Shown one piece after another: positions 7,954 to 17,046 of a stretch of DNA of 64,000 bases (the first letter of the stretch is position 1; each line of letters begins with the position of its first letter). A model generated the notes under the pieces. That model saw nothing but the letters and a program-made list of their open reading frames with translations. It was not told the DNA's origin and did no database searches. Source of the DNA: Bovifimicola ammoniilytica (GTDB lineage: Bacteria; Bacillota; Clostridia; Lachnospirales; Lachnospiraceae). A program made the position numbers and the translations under genes. The stretch covers positions 12,560 to 76,559 of the forward strand of contig NZ_JAOQJN010000011.1 in assembly GCF_025567085.1 (NCBI RefSeq). Reading direction: 5' to 3'.

Positions 7954-8601
7954 TTATAAATCAACCTTGCCATCTGACAGAATCAGATTAGCTACGACAT
8001 TTGCCTGATGCATAGCACAGGCACTCACCCGTGGAGACATAAGTGTTCCTTCAATTTCAATACCATTTTCTAAGTCACCACAGATATATAACCTATCTCC
8101 AAACTGTCTGGTTCTGATAAGATTAACGCTTTTTATACCTGCCATACCATTTCCGGAGATTATGATTTTATCTTCCGACTTTGATAATATTTCATCAATT
8201 ATTTCAGATTTAGTCTCGCCTTTATCAAAGGCTTCACAGATTATCTTATAATCTCCTAGAATTTCTAGCACATTTTTTCTTGTAATCCTGGTATTTATAG
8301 TATTAACCTTAAGATATGGATTGATTTCTGATATTTCTTCTTTAATACATTCTGTCTTATATCTTCCGATGTGTTCTAATCTGTAATTCTGTCTGAATAT
8401 ATTTGTGATATCCACAACATCGAAATCTACCAGAAGCATTTCACCAATCCCCATTCTTGCACACGCTATAGCAATATTAGAACCTAATCCACCCAATCCC
8501 ATAATTGCAACTTTTGAATTAGTTAACTTAGCCTGTCCCTCTTTAGTGTGCCTAATCTCAAGTGCTTTTTTTATCTCTTCTCTTGTAATTATATCAGCCA
8601 C
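7954..8601 (-). CDS. thiF: ThiF family adenylyltransferase
   Basis: A 215-residue E1-like enzyme that activates the C-terminal glycine of ThiS by adenylation. The nucleotide-binding motif IMGLGGLGSNIAIACARMG lies near residue 33 and the LLVDFDVVDITNIFRQNY segment near 57. It is the short ThiF class found in clostridial thi operons. The start is GTG at 8601, inside the last codons of thiS: the thiS glycine codons GGAGGTGGC double as the ribosome binding site and start, so the two proteins are made in coupled fashion. Confidence 0.9.
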   Translation of the reverse strand: MADIITREEIKKALEIRHTKEGQAKLTNSKVAIMGLGGLGSNIAIACARMGIGEMLLVDFDVVDITNIFRQNYRLEHIGRYKTECIKEEISEINPYLKVNTINTRITRKNVLEILGDYKIICEAFDKGETKSEIIDEILSKSEDKIIISGNGMAGIKSVNLIRTRQFGDRLYICGDLENGIEIEGTLMSPRVSACAMHQANVVANLILSDGKVDL

Positions 8602-8785
8602 CTCCTACAAACGTCACTACTTCTATTACATCATCAGCACCTGGAACATATTTACCATACATATTCTTCGGTATTATGTTCCCATTACATTCAACTGCTA
8701 CATATTTTATTTTATAGCCATTATCTGTTAATAATTCTTCAATATTCTTATATGTGGCAGCAGTTATTTTTCCATTTATTTTCAT
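8594..8785 (-). CDS. thiS: Sulfur carrier protein ThiS
   Basis: A 63-residue ubiquitin-fold sulfur carrier whose end, VVTFVGGG, carries the Gly-Gly needed for adenylation and thiocarboxylate formation. The start MKINGKIT follows ATGAGGATTATT, giving a good ribosome binding site; longer in-frame extensions upstream lie in the hairpin-rich leader and lack support. It is the first gene of thiS-thiF-thiG-thiH-tenI/thiE-like and overlaps thiF by eight bases. Confidence 0.93.
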   Translation of the reverse strand: MKINGKITAATYKNIEELLTDNGYKIKYVAVECNGNIIPKNMYGKYVPGADDVIEVVTFVGGG

Positions 8786-8794
8786 AATAATCCT

Positions 8795-8861
8795 CATTTC
8801 TGCTCCGCCGCAGTGTGATCTTCGCGGAGCTTTTTTGCTTACCAGGACAATTTCAACGAAA
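8795..8861 (-). repeat. Dispersed repeat, right copy, in the thiS leader
   Basis: This inverted copy of 4941-5007 reads, on the minus strand, TTCGTTGAAATTGTCCTGG, then GTAAGCAAAAAAGCTCCGC, ends CGGAGCAGAAATG and leads directly into the thiS ribosome binding site. It includes the GCTCCGC/GCGGAGC hairpin (8802-8830). Confidence 0.8.
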
Positions 8862-8880
8862 TTTCCTGGTAAGCAAAAAA
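8831..8880 (-). promoter_or_regulatory. Long perfect hairpin in the thiS leader
   Basis: A perfect 17-bp stem, six T/A pairs plus GCTTACCAGGA / TCCTGGTAAGC, with further pairing AATTTC/GAAATT near the loop. Its 5' T-run is also the U-tract of the upstream terminator hairpin (8881-8926), so the two structures share bases and could influence each other. Confidence 0.65.
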
Positions 8881-8926
8881 GCCACACAAAAAGATACACC
8901 CAAGGTGGTGTACCCCTTCGTGTGAC
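8875..8926 (-). terminator. Intrinsic terminator between pepP and thiS
   Basis: On the minus strand GTCACACGAAGGGGTACACC pairs with GGTGTATCTTTTTGTGTGGC and is followed by TTTTTT. It lies 83 bases after the peptidase stop and about 90 bases before thiS. It can end the upstream peptidase transcript; it also stands between the only visible thi promoter and thiS, so it may act as an attenuator. Confidence 0.75.
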
Positions 8927-8948
8927 TTTTGTCTGCACTCTGTGTGTT

Positions 8949-8977
8949 AAGATAGCATAATATTTTATATAAGTCAA
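8949..8977 (-). promoter_or_regulatory. Candidate promoter of the thi operon
   Basis: The minus strand has TTGACT, 17 bases, TATCTT. No other promoter-like pair is seen closer to thiS. Transcripts from here would meet the hairpin terminator at 8881-8926 after about 15 bases. No thiamin pyrophosphate aptamer motifs (CTGAGA, ACCTGATCTGG) are present. Confidence 0.5.
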
Positions 8978-9008
8978 TATATAATAAGTCATATTTTTAT
9001 TTTTATAT

Positions 9009-10799
9009 TTATATCTCTCTAGTAATTCTATCTAAGAATTCTTTCTCTTTACTGTCTAAAAATGGAGAAATTATTTTATTGACATTTTTGTGATAGTCAT
9101 TTAAGAGCATTTTCTCATGCTCATCTAACATATCAATATTAATTGCGTTTATGTCAAATGGTACTATTGTCAGGGTTTCAAATTCCATAAAACGTCCAAA
9201 ATCATTTTTTTCTCTTTCTTTACATACAATCATATTCTCAAGTCGTATTCCGTATTTACCTGTTATATATACACCTGGCTCGTTAGATGTAATCATACCT
9301 GGTTCAATGACGGCACTCAGATTCTTACCTTTTCCAAGTCTCCATCTGATATTATTAGGTCCCTCATGTACATTCATAAGATATCCCACACCATGTCCTG
9401 TTCCATGATTGTAGTCAAGTCCTTTACGCCATAATGCACTTCTGGCAAGAATATCTAAGTTTGCACCCGTAAGCCCATATAGGAATTTCGCATCTCCAAG
9501 AGCTAAATTACCTTTAAGGACGAGTGTATAATTATCTTTTTCTTCTTTCGTAAGTTCTCCACAGGCTAGGGTTCTCGTAATATCAGTTGTTCCTTCAAGA
9601 TAATGAGCACCTGTATCTATAAGAACAAATGATTTATCCTGCAATTCTATGTTTGATGCCTCATCAGGCGAATAATGTACGATTGCACCATGACTTCCAT
9701 AAGCCAGAATAGCCTCAAAACTCTCTTCAATGAAGCCTTCCATCTTTGAACGTTCCTCTAGTAATTTGTTCGCTATATCTAACTCAGTAATGCCTTTACT
9801 GATATTTTGATTAAACCAATATAAGAATTTGACATATGCAATTCCGTCCTTAATATGTGCTTTGGCTTCATTTAGGACTTCTGTCTCATTTTTCATTGCC
9901 TTCATCTTAGTTGTCGGATTAACCATATTAAGAATCTTGCCTTTAAATAATTTCTTATATAACAGATAATTTATCTTATCAATGTCTGCAAGTATAGGTC
10001 TGCCTTTAGATATCAATATCATCTTAGGTAAATCATTATATATTTCATTATAATCCTTAATTTCAACATTTATCCCTTTAAGATATTCACTTATTTTAGA
10101 GACAGAACACTGATTGCAATAAAGTGTTATCTTACTGTCAGTTACTGTAAGATAGCTTAATAATAATGGACTATATTCTATATCATTTGCACGAATATTT
10201 AAAAGCCATGCTATATCATCCAAAGTTGTTATAATATGTCCATATACATTTAATTCTGACATTCTGTCTCGCAATCTTTCTATCTTAGATACAGCACTTT
10301 CACCACTGTATTCTTCATCAAGTATAAATGCATCAGAACCCGGAAGTTCAGGTCTGTCCTGCCATATCTCGGCTGATAGATCTACATCTGATACAATACG
10401 TACTACTTTACCACAATTCTCAATCTTTCTTCTAAGATTAATGACAGATGAAGCAACCATACATCTTCCGTCAAAGCCAAGAATCATATCATCTTCTAAT
10501 CTGCTGAGCATAAACTCGTCAATTGTAGGAACACCCTCCATTTCCGCTCTGTATAAAACAATCTCACTGTCTTTTAATTCATCTTCTGCCTGCAGAAAAT
10601 ATCTGCCGTCAGTCCAAAGTCCTGCTTCATTCATTGTTACAATTAATGTTCCGGCTGAACCTGTAAAACCTGAAATGTATTCCCTTACTTTAAAATAATC
10701 ACCTACAAATTCTGAACTGTGATAATCATCAGTAGGAATGTAATATATATCGATGTCGTGTTTTCTCATAACATCTCTTAATTCTTTGATTCTATCCAT
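9009..10799 (-). CDS. Xaa-Pro aminopeptidase (M24B family, long form)
   Basis: A 596-residue cytoplasmic metallopeptidase that removes N-terminal residues preceding proline. Two N-terminal creatinase-like domains (about 1-300) precede the pita-bread catalytic domain. Metal ligands are seen in VLIDTGAHYLEGTTDITRTL (Asp, Asp), in TGHGVGYLMNVHEGP (His), and in EPGVYITGKYGIRLENMI (two Glu). The roughly 600-residue length with a C-terminal extension matches the three-domain form also found in eukaryotes. It lies 20 bases after the amylase gene and may be co-transcribed with it, although the functions are unrelated. Confidence 0.94.
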   Translation of the reverse strand: MDRIKELRDVMRKHDIDIYYIPTDDYHSSEFVGDYFKVREYISGFTGSAGTLIVTMNEAGLWTDGRYFLQAEDELKDSEIVLYRAEMEGVPTIDEFMLSRLEDDMILGFDGRCMVASSVINLRRKIENCGKVVRIVSDVDLSAEIWQDRPELPGSDAFILDEEYSGESAVSKIERLRDRMSELNVYGHIITTLDDIAWLLNIRANDIEYSPLLLSYLTVTDSKITLYCNQCSVSKISEYLKGINVEIKDYNEIYNDLPKMILISKGRPILADIDKINYLLYKKLFKGKILNMVNPTTKMKAMKNETEVLNEAKAHIKDGIAYVKFLYWFNQNISKGITELDIANKLLEERSKMEGFIEESFEAILAYGSHGAIVHYSPDEASNIELQDKSFVLIDTGAHYLEGTTDITRTLACGELTKEEKDNYTLVLKGNLALGDAKFLYGLTGANLDILARSALWRKGLDYNHGTGHGVGYLMNVHEGPNNIRWRLGKGKNLSAVIEPGMITSNEPGVYITGKYGIRLENMIVCKEREKNDFGRFMEFETLTIVPFDINAINIDMLDEHEKMLLNDYHKNVNKIISPFLDSKEKEFLDRITREI

Positions 10800-10819
10800 T
10801 TATTTCGCCACCATCTTGT

Positions 10820-12415
10820 TTATTCCATCATTTCAGAAGTATTTTCTTCTAAATGTTTATAATTACTTCCATAGAAAGTCTCTGGTTCTGTTCCGTTAAC
10901 AACTTCAGCATATGCAGATACTTCGTGTTCATCGACAAATAGTTCTTCACTTCTTGCATCAACAGTTTGTCCAATTTTCAAACGGTATACAGAAACTGAA
11001 CCATCATTAACCTTGAATGTTCCGAAGCCATCTTCATCAATTACTACATTTTCAGCTATATTTCTAAGTGCATCTACAAATGTAAGTCCTGCAAAATGTT
11101 TTCCGACATACATCTTCTTACTACCACCCTTTTCAACTGTCATTAAAACTGCCAGACCTGAATTCTTATATTCATCGACACCTTCTAAAGTCCAGCCTAC
11201 AATCTTATCATCATCAAAATAATCGTGTAATCTTCCGTAGGCATTATAGGTTCTTAATTTAAGCAAGGTTTTCAAATCTTTAACAGGCTTTATCTTATCA
11301 TGTGGTATTCCGTAGAAATCACCATAGAATACACATGGATATCCCTCATTTCGAAGTAAAATAAGTGAATACGCATGTGGTTTAAACCATTCAAGTACGA
11401 AAGACTCCAAAGCCTGACCATACTGTGTATCATGATTATCTACAAAAGTGACTGATAAGTCAGGTCTTGAACTTAATAATGTGTTCTTAAGGATATATCT
11501 CATATCAAAATAACCATTACTTCTTGATGCATGATACATATTAAAATGCAATGGAACATCAAATAATGAAAGTGTTGATTCAGTTTTCTCAATATATCTT
11601 TCCAGAATAGGTAATTCCGCATTCCAATATTCACCAACCGCAAATATCGGTTTATTAAATTCTTTTCTAAGGCTTGTCAGCCAATTCTTATAGAAATTGA
11701 AGTCAATATGCTTAACAGCATCTAATCTGAAGCCATCAACACCAGTGAATTCAAAATACCATTTTCCCCATCTGTCTAATTCTTCTACCACTTCCTCGTC
11801 ACTCATATCTAAGTCAACGCCCATAAGATAATCATAGTTACCAAATTCACCATCAACATCACTATCCCATTCTTTACCAATGAATCTATAGATGCCATTT
11901 TCCTGACTTTTAGCATCATAGTCTGTTCCATGAAAATTCGTCCAGTCCCATTTGAAATTAGAATATTTACCATTTCGTCCCGGAAACGTGAATTTAGTCC
12001 ATACAGTAATCTTTTTTTTACCCTGAATCTCTACATTTCTATCATTTTCATCATAACCATATGCAAAGATACGCTCTTTTTCATCTGCACCCATTCGATG
12101 ACCTAATACAACATCAGCTAACACTTCTATATTATTCTGTTGCAAAGTTCTAACAGCCTCAAGATACTCATCTTTAGTTCCGTATTTAGTAGGTATAGTG
12201 CTTTTCTGGTTAAATTCACCTAAATCATACAAGTCATAAACTGCATATCCTACATCATTTATGCCACTTGCACCTTTATATGCCGGTGGTAACCATACCG
12301 ATGTAATCCCGGCTGCTTTTAATACAGGAGCTTCTTTTGCTACTCTCTTCCAATGTGATGCGTCAGGTTTTAAGTACCATTCAAAATCCTGCATCATCGT
12401 TTTATTTCTATCCAT
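10820..12415 (-). CDS. Cytoplasmic alpha-amylase (GH13, subfamily 5 type)
   Basis: A 531-residue glycoside hydrolase family 13 enzyme with no signal peptide, so it probably degrades intracellular alpha-glucans such as glycogen. Visible conserved regions are DVVLGHRMGAD, DGFRLDAVKHI (nucleophile Asp), FAVGEYWN (acid/base Glu) and FVDNHDTQYGQ (transition-state Asp). The N-terminus starts directly with the barrel (MMQDFEWYLKPD). The C-terminal domain has an extra acidic tail (about 480-531). With glycogen synthase nearby (15443-16888) it points to glycogen turnover. Confidence 0.94.
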   Translation of the reverse strand: MDRNKTMMQDFEWYLKPDASHWKRVAKEAPVLKAAGITSVWLPPAYKGASGINDVGYAVYDLYDLGEFNQKSTIPTKYGTKDEYLEAVRTLQQNNIEVLADVVLGHRMGADEKERIFAYGYDENDRNVEIQGKKKITVWTKFTFPGRNGKYSNFKWDWTNFHGTDYDAKSQENGIYRFIGKEWDSDVDGEFGNYDYLMGVDLDMSDEEVVEELDRWGKWYFEFTGVDGFRLDAVKHIDFNFYKNWLTSLRKEFNKPIFAVGEYWNAELPILERYIEKTESTLSLFDVPLHFNMYHASRSNGYFDMRYILKNTLLSSRPDLSVTFVDNHDTQYGQALESFVLEWFKPHAYSLILLRNEGYPCVFYGDFYGIPHDKIKPVKDLKTLLKLRTYNAYGRLHDYFDDDKIVGWTLEGVDEYKNSGLAVLMTVEKGGSKKMYVGKHFAGLTFVDALRNIAENVVIDEDGFGTFKVNDGSVSVYRLKIGQTVDARSEELFVDEHEVSAYAEVVNGTEPETFYGSNYKHLEENTSEMME

Positions 12416-12530
12416 AACGAAAACCTTTCTTTAAATCATTATAATTTAATTCATATATAATCTGTTATTTAATAATTTTTTAATAAGCTACTAATGCATT
12501 ATCGATTTCTTTATCAAATGACATAATGTA

Positions 12531-13523
12531 TTAATCCATAGGTCTTACTGAAACTTCGCCTGTAGACAGTTTTTCTATTCTTCCGTCACTGTGTTCGACT
12601 ACAAGTGCCGCAGTATTATCATCAATATCTTTAACTAAAAGTTGTTCTTTTGGTTCTTTGTCTTTTATGTATACATATTTACCTATAAGCATTGATTTCT
12701 CTTTGTATTTATCCATAAATTTGTGTTTTTCTAAATGCTTGTAATATTTATATATATTTGACAATACTTCGGAAGTTATCCTTGAACGGAGATTTTCTAT
12801 TTCATACTCTGCACCATCCATAAAACCTGCCGCTATATTTCTTATATCCTCCGGGAATTCATCTTTAGGTGTTTTTAAATTAATTCCAATTCCTAAAACT
12901 GCATAGTCAAGTTTACCATTCTCTAAGTTCAGTGATGCTTCTGTAAGAATACCGCATACCTTTTTACCATTGCAATACACATCATTAACCCATTTGATTT
13001 CTGTTTTGACATTAGTCAATTTCTCGATTGCTTCTGAAACAGCTACTGCGGCCATTGTTGTAATAAATAATGCTTCTGTTGATATAACCTCAGGTTTTAA
13101 TAAAATACTCATATATATTCCACTATTCGATGGCGAATAGAAATTCCTGTTAAGTCTGCCTCTTCCATTAGTCTGTTCTTCTGCGACTAATATTTTCCAT
13201 TCTTTTGCACCTTCTGAAGCCATCTTCTTGAGAACTGCATTAGTTGATGTTATTGTCTTATAGACTTCTATATCAGCTTTATCACGTAATTCCTTATTCA
13301 GATTTTTATTTATCTCTTCTCTTATAATAACATCGCTATTTTCTAACATACAATATCCCTTGTTATTTATTCCAACTATATTATAACCCTCTTTTGTAAG
13401 TGTCTTTACAGCTTTCCATACAGCACTTCTGCTAACATCTAATTCTTTAGCTATTTCTTCTCCTGAGAAATGTTGTCCTTTATTATTTTCTAAAATTTTT
13501 AAAACGTTATCTTTTACACTCAT
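12531..13523 (-). CDS. birA: Bifunctional biotin ligase / biotin operon repressor
   Basis: A 330-residue protein with an N-terminal winged helix (about 1-60, EIAKELDVSRSAVWKAVKTL). The catalytic domain carries the biotinyl-AMP loop GRGRLNRNFYSPSNSGIYM and the KWVNDVYCNGKKVCGILTE segment, followed by an SH3-like C-terminal domain. It attaches biotin to carboxylase subunits and, with its DNA-binding domain, can repress biotin genes. The start MSVKDNVLKIL follows a weak ribosome binding site. The upstream 282 bases to the divergent 13806 gene are AT-rich and hold a plus-strand promoter. Confidence 0.95.
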   Translation of the reverse strand: MSVKDNVLKILENNKGQHFSGEEIAKELDVSRSAVWKAVKTLTKEGYNIVGINNKGYCMLENSDVIIREEINKNLNKELRDKADIEVYKTITSTNAVLKKMASEGAKEWKILVAEEQTNGRGRLNRNFYSPSNSGIYMSILLKPEVISTEALFITTMAAVAVSEAIEKLTNVKTEIKWVNDVYCNGKKVCGILTEASLNLENGKLDYAVLGIGINLKTPKDEFPEDIRNIAAGFMDGAEYEIENLRSRITSEVLSNIYKYYKHLEKHKFMDKYKEKSMLIGKYVYIKDKEPKEQLLVKDIDDNTAALVVEHSDGRIEKLSTGEVSVRPMD

Positions 13524-13727
13524 TTTTACACCAATCCTTATGTATTAAAATAATCGATTTTACTATTTCTGTATTTTACACCAAATCAACAAGTTTTTAA
13601 AGCCTTTTAAACTTAATTTGTTATTTAGGCTATCAAATCTTATAAATACTTCTTTAGTCGATTTTTTTCGTGTTTATACGACACTTTATATATTATGAAA
13701 ATTATCTGTGGCTTAGTATATTTTATA

Positions 13728-13756
13728 TTGCATTTTATAATACTATCTGTTAAAGT
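13728..13756 (+). promoter_or_regulatory. Candidate sigma-A promoter of the DUF1292 gene
   Basis: TTGCAT, 17 bases, TAAAGT lies about 50 bases before the start of the plus-strand DUF1292 gene. Spacing and position fit a vegetative promoter. Confidence 0.5.
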
Positions 13757-13805
13757 ATCAAAAGAAGATGTTTTCTTCTTAATAATATTGAAGTGAGGTT
13801 TGTAA

Positions 13806-14135
13806 ATGAACGATTTAGAAAATCAGGAATTAGAAAATGATGAGGAAGCTACTGTTACTCTTGAACTTGATGATGGTACAAGTGTTGAATGTGCTGTTCT
13901 TACTATTTTCCCTGTAGGAGAAAATGATTATATCGCACTTCTTCCACTTGAAGGCGAAGCTGCTGAAGAGGGTGAAGTATATTTATATAAATATATGGAA
14001 TCAGAAGAAGGCGAACCATCTTTAGACAATATCTTAGATGATGATGAATATGAAGCAGTTGCGGATGCTTTTGACGAACTATTAGATTCTCAGGAATATG
14101 ATGAATTAATTCCTGAAGATGAACTCGATGACTAA
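13806..14135 (+). CDS. DUF1292 domain protein
   Basis: A 109-residue, very acidic protein with the DUF1292 pattern: VTLELDDGTSVECAVLTIF, then GENDYIALLPL, and the YLYKY segment, followed by an acidic C-terminal half ending in EDELDD. The family is widespread in Firmicutes, often near ruvX-like and alaS-like genes, with no known activity. Here it is isolated on the plus strand between birA and a strong bidirectional terminator. GTGAGG provides the ribosome binding site. Confidence 0.9.
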   Translation: MNDLENQELENDEEATVTLELDDGTSVECAVLTIFPVGENDYIALLPLEGEAAEEGEVYLYKYMESEEGEPSLDNILDDDEYEAVADAFDELLDSQEYDELIPEDELDD

Positions 14136-14172
14136 TTCCAGTCCTAAAAATTTTGTACCGTAATTTCAAACT

Positions 14173-14236
14173 AAAGAAGAGTGTCAAAGGTTCAATTCTT
14201 ATTAAAAGAACCGAACTTTGGCACTCTTCTTTTTTA
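14173..14236. terminator. Strong bidirectional terminator
   Basis: AAAGAAGAGTG(T)CAAAG(G)TTC pairs with GAACC...CTTTGGCACTCTTCTTT, followed by TTTTTT on the plus strand and preceded by A-rich sequence on the other. It separates the convergent DUF1292 gene and the CmpB-type gene. Confidence 0.85.
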
Positions 14237-14263
14237 TTCTCTTGTGTTTGTTATTATATATTT

Positions 14264-14842
14264 CTATACCTTAAACTGCAGTATATTATTATCTTCTGAT
14301 TCAACCTTGCCTTTTGTTGACATATATGCACTTATTGTAAAGTCAATTGTATAATAGATAAATGCTACAAGTACAATCGCTTTGCCTATCTTAAACGGGA
14401 TTTTCATTATTCCCATAAATACGACATTCTTAATAAATGCTGCATCTGCAACGGAATATAAGCCCCACGCAACACAACTCTCTAAGCAGAGTATTCCTTT
14501 GTAATTAAATGGTTTATTACTATAATCCCACCATAAACAACCAAATACCTTAATCATAATCTTAGCTGTCATAAATTCAACACAGGTTGCAAGACAGGAA
14601 CCTAAGATAAATATTGTCACATAATGACCTGAGAAGCTTTTTAAAGCTGTATGTACAAAGATTCCACCAAAGCCATATATCGGACATATCGGTCCATGAA
14701 TAAAGCCTCTGTTAATAAATTTCTTATTGCAATAAGAAATATAGATAGTTTCAACAACCCAACCCATAACACTGTACACTAAAAACCATAACGCGAAATT
14801 ATAAAAATTTTCTCCAATTCCCGGTACTCTAACGTTCCACAT
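14264..14842 (-). CDS. Putative ABC-type permease, CmpB family membrane protein
   Basis: A 192-residue integral membrane protein with about five hydrophobic segments. The first contains LWFLVYSVMGWVVETIYISY and is followed by NRGFIHGPICPIYGFGG, the signature of the putative ABC transporter type IV (CmpB-like) family. A WWDYS motif follows in the middle. Actual transport activity has not been shown for most members. It lies 18 bases downstream of the HD-domain gene. Confidence 0.85.
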   Translation of the reverse strand: MWNVRVPGIGENFYNFALWFLVYSVMGWVVETIYISYCNKKFINRGFIHGPICPIYGFGGIFVHTALKSFSGHYVTIFILGSCLATCVEFMTAKIMIKVFGCLWWDYSNKPFNYKGILCLESCVAWGLYSVADAAFIKNVVFMGIMKIPFKIGKAIVLVAFIYYTIDFTISAYMSTKGKVESEDNNILQFKV

Positions 14843-14860
14843 ATCTAAATCTCCATATTC

Positions 14861-15430
14861 TTAATGTATTTTTATTGCATTTTCAAAATCAGGCAATTTC
14901 TTCTTTATACGATTAACTGTTTCTAAAAAGCCACAATATTTATCTACATACATTACAACATAACCCTCCATTGTCTTAGGCGGAATTACTGTAAGCGGCC
15001 ACATATGTTTAAGAATAATATCTCTTTCAACGTCATTTAGTTCAAAATATTTATCAGCATTATTAAGTGCTGTACGTGGATGAGTAAAACCATGGAAATG
15101 TTCTCCTGTATTCTTGCTGTGTGTATGCCAGTCATACAGGAACAAATCATGTAACAAACCACCTCTTGCTGCCGAAATATAATCAAAATTGTAATATTTA
15201 CATATCTTATAACTTATATAAGATACTGATATGCAATGTTCTAATGTCGTAGTTGTTCCATGCTGGATATATTTATCCATCTCCTGAAACTTCTCATTAT
15301 CCATTATATCATAGACACATTCCATATATCTCTTGTCATTAAGACATTCCTTACCAGTTAACCATTTTTCTGTATTAAGTTTCCTGATAATATCATTTTT
15401 TCTGATATCACCATAGATTTCTTTATTCAT
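14861..15430 (-). CDS. HD domain protein
   Basis: A 189-residue protein with an HD phosphohydrolase fold. The first histidine is in LEHCISVSYISYKI, the H-D pair in GGLLHDLFLYDW, and further ligand histidines in GFTHPRTALNNA and ILKHMWPLTV. Substrate unknown; relatives act on nucleotides or phosphorylated small molecules. It is 12 bases after glycogen synthase and 18 bases before the CmpB-type gene, so the three are probably one operon. Confidence 0.85.
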   Translation of the reverse strand: MNKEIYGDIRKNDIIRKLNTEKWLTGKECLNDKRYMECVYDIMDNEKFQEMDKYIQHGTTTTLEHCISVSYISYKICKYYNFDYISAARGGLLHDLFLYDWHTHSKNTGEHFHGFTHPRTALNNADKYFELNDVERDIILKHMWPLTVIPPKTMEGYVVMYVDKYCGFLETVNRIKKKLPDFENAIKIH

Positions 15431-15442
15431 CAGAATTCCTTC

Positions 15443-16888
15443 CTACCAGCCAAGTAACCAATTATAAAGATTTTCATACTTCTTAGCTGAGTTAGCCCAA
15501 GAGAAGTCTGCTGCCATAGCTCTGTCTATTAGCTTATTCCACTCTCTCTTGTTATTATAATAAATATATTTTGCATAACGGATAATGTCAAGCATTTCGT
15601 GAGCATTATAATTCTTGAATGAGAAACCTGTGCCTGTACTTTCATATTGATTATATGGTTCAACAGTATCCTTAAGACCTCCCGTCTCTCTTACAATCGG
15701 AATAGTTCCATATCTTAAACTCATCAACTGGCTGAGTCCACAAGGCTCAAATAATGATGGCATTAAAAATGCATCACAAGCAGCATATACTCTGTGTGAC
15801 ATATCTTCTGAATAATAGATATTAGCTGAAACTCTATTGCCATACTTCCAATCATAATATCTGAACATATTCTCATATTTCTCTTCACCTGTTCCAAGGA
15901 TTACAAACTGTACGTCATCTGTACATATCTCATCCATAACGCAGGCAATTAAATCAAGTCCTTTCTGGTCTGTAAGTCTTGATACAAGACCTATCATAAA
16001 TTTATCTTTATTAACTTCCAGGCCTAATTGCTCCTGAAGTGCAAGCTTGTTCTTATATTTCTCTTTTCTGAAATTAATTGCATTATATTTATAAGGTATT
16101 CTGTCATCTGTTTCAGGATTATATTCATTATAATCAATACCATTTACAATTCCACAAAGTGAATTACTTCTGGCTCTCATTAATCCGTCAAGTCCTTCAC
16201 CATAAAATGCAGTCTTAATCTCTTCAGCATAGGTCTCACTAACTGTTGTAATGAAATCTGCGTATGCAATACCACCTTTCAGGAGATTCGCATCATCATA
16301 TACCTTAAGTTTATCAGATGTAAAATAATAATCTGAAAGACCTGAGTCAGCCTGAATTGTCTTAATATCCCATACACCCTGGAATTTAAGGTTATGTATT
16401 GTCATTATTGACTTCATATTCTGATAGAATTCGCCACCTCTGAAGCTATCTTTCATATATACTGGAACGAGACCTGTCTGCCAGTCGTGACAATGAACAA
16501 TATCTGGCTTGAATCCTATAACAGGAAGAACAGATAATGCTGCTCTTGAGAAAAATGCGAATTTCTCTAAGTCATATTTCAAATCACCATAAGGCTTTGG
16601 ACCACCAAAATATGCCTCATTATCTATAAAATAAAAGGTTATTTCATCATAAACTAACTTAAATACGCCAACATATTTACTTCTATATCCTATATCCATA
16701 TAAAAGTATGAAATAAATTCTAACTTTTCTGTAAAATGCCATGGCATACTAAGATATTTTGGCAATATTACACGCACATCAAATTCATTTTTATCAAAGC
16801 ATTTTGGTAAAGAACCAACTACATCTGCAAGTCCTCCTGTTTTAATAAAAGGAACTGCCTCTGATGCAACAAACAGTATCTTCTTCAT
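15443..16888 (-). CDS. glgA: Glycogen synthase (ADP-glucose type, GT5)
   Basis: A 481-residue enzyme that extends glycogen from ADP-glucose. The N-terminal ADP-glucose site KTGGLADVVGSLPK lies near residue 17. The conserved HDWQTGLVPVYMK, TIHNLKFQG and C-terminal PSLFEPCGLSQLMSLRYGT (catalytic Glu region) are all present. I start at MKKILFVASE (16888) rather than the earlier TTG (16900), which almost touches the ribosome binding site. No other glg genes are adjacent. Confidence 0.95.
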   Translation of the reverse strand: MKKILFVASEAVPFIKTGGLADVVGSLPKCFDKNEFDVRVILPKYLSMPWHFTEKLEFISYFYMDIGYRSKYVGVFKLVYDEITFYFIDNEAYFGGPKPYGDLKYDLEKFAFFSRAALSVLPVIGFKPDIVHCHDWQTGLVPVYMKDSFRGGEFYQNMKSIMTIHNLKFQGVWDIKTIQADSGLSDYYFTSDKLKVYDDANLLKGGIAYADFITTVSETYAEEIKTAFYGEGLDGLMRARSNSLCGIVNGIDYNEYNPETDDRIPYKYNAINFRKEKYKNKLALQEQLGLEVNKDKFMIGLVSRLTDQKGLDLIACVMDEICTDDVQFVILGTGEEKYENMFRYYDWKYGNRVSANIYYSEDMSHRVYAACDAFLMPSLFEPCGLSQLMSLRYGTIPIVRETGGLKDTVEPYNQYESTGTGFSFKNYNAHEMLDIIRYAKYIYYNNKREWNKLIDRAMAADFSWANSAKKYENLYNWLLGW

Positions 16889-17046
16889 ATAAGCAACCAA
16901 ACCTTTCTACTCTCCCTGCTTTCTTACGCAGGCAAAATGTCTATTAACATTAATAACGTGGCTCAAAAAAAGAGCTATAATAATATTCATATTTACATAT
17001 AAAGATATTATAACTCATTTTTCATATCATTTAAAGTGTTTTTTAT

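Noticed and set aside
8786..8992. Upstream extension of thiS to 132 codons
   Set aside because: The extension covers the hairpin leader and repeat; the ATG at 8785 has a good ribosome binding site and gives the normal ThiS length.
12484..12528. 14-residue frame MSFDKEIDNALVAY between birA and the amylase gene
   Set aside because: Too short and without a clear ribosome binding site; chance in AT-rich DNA is likely.
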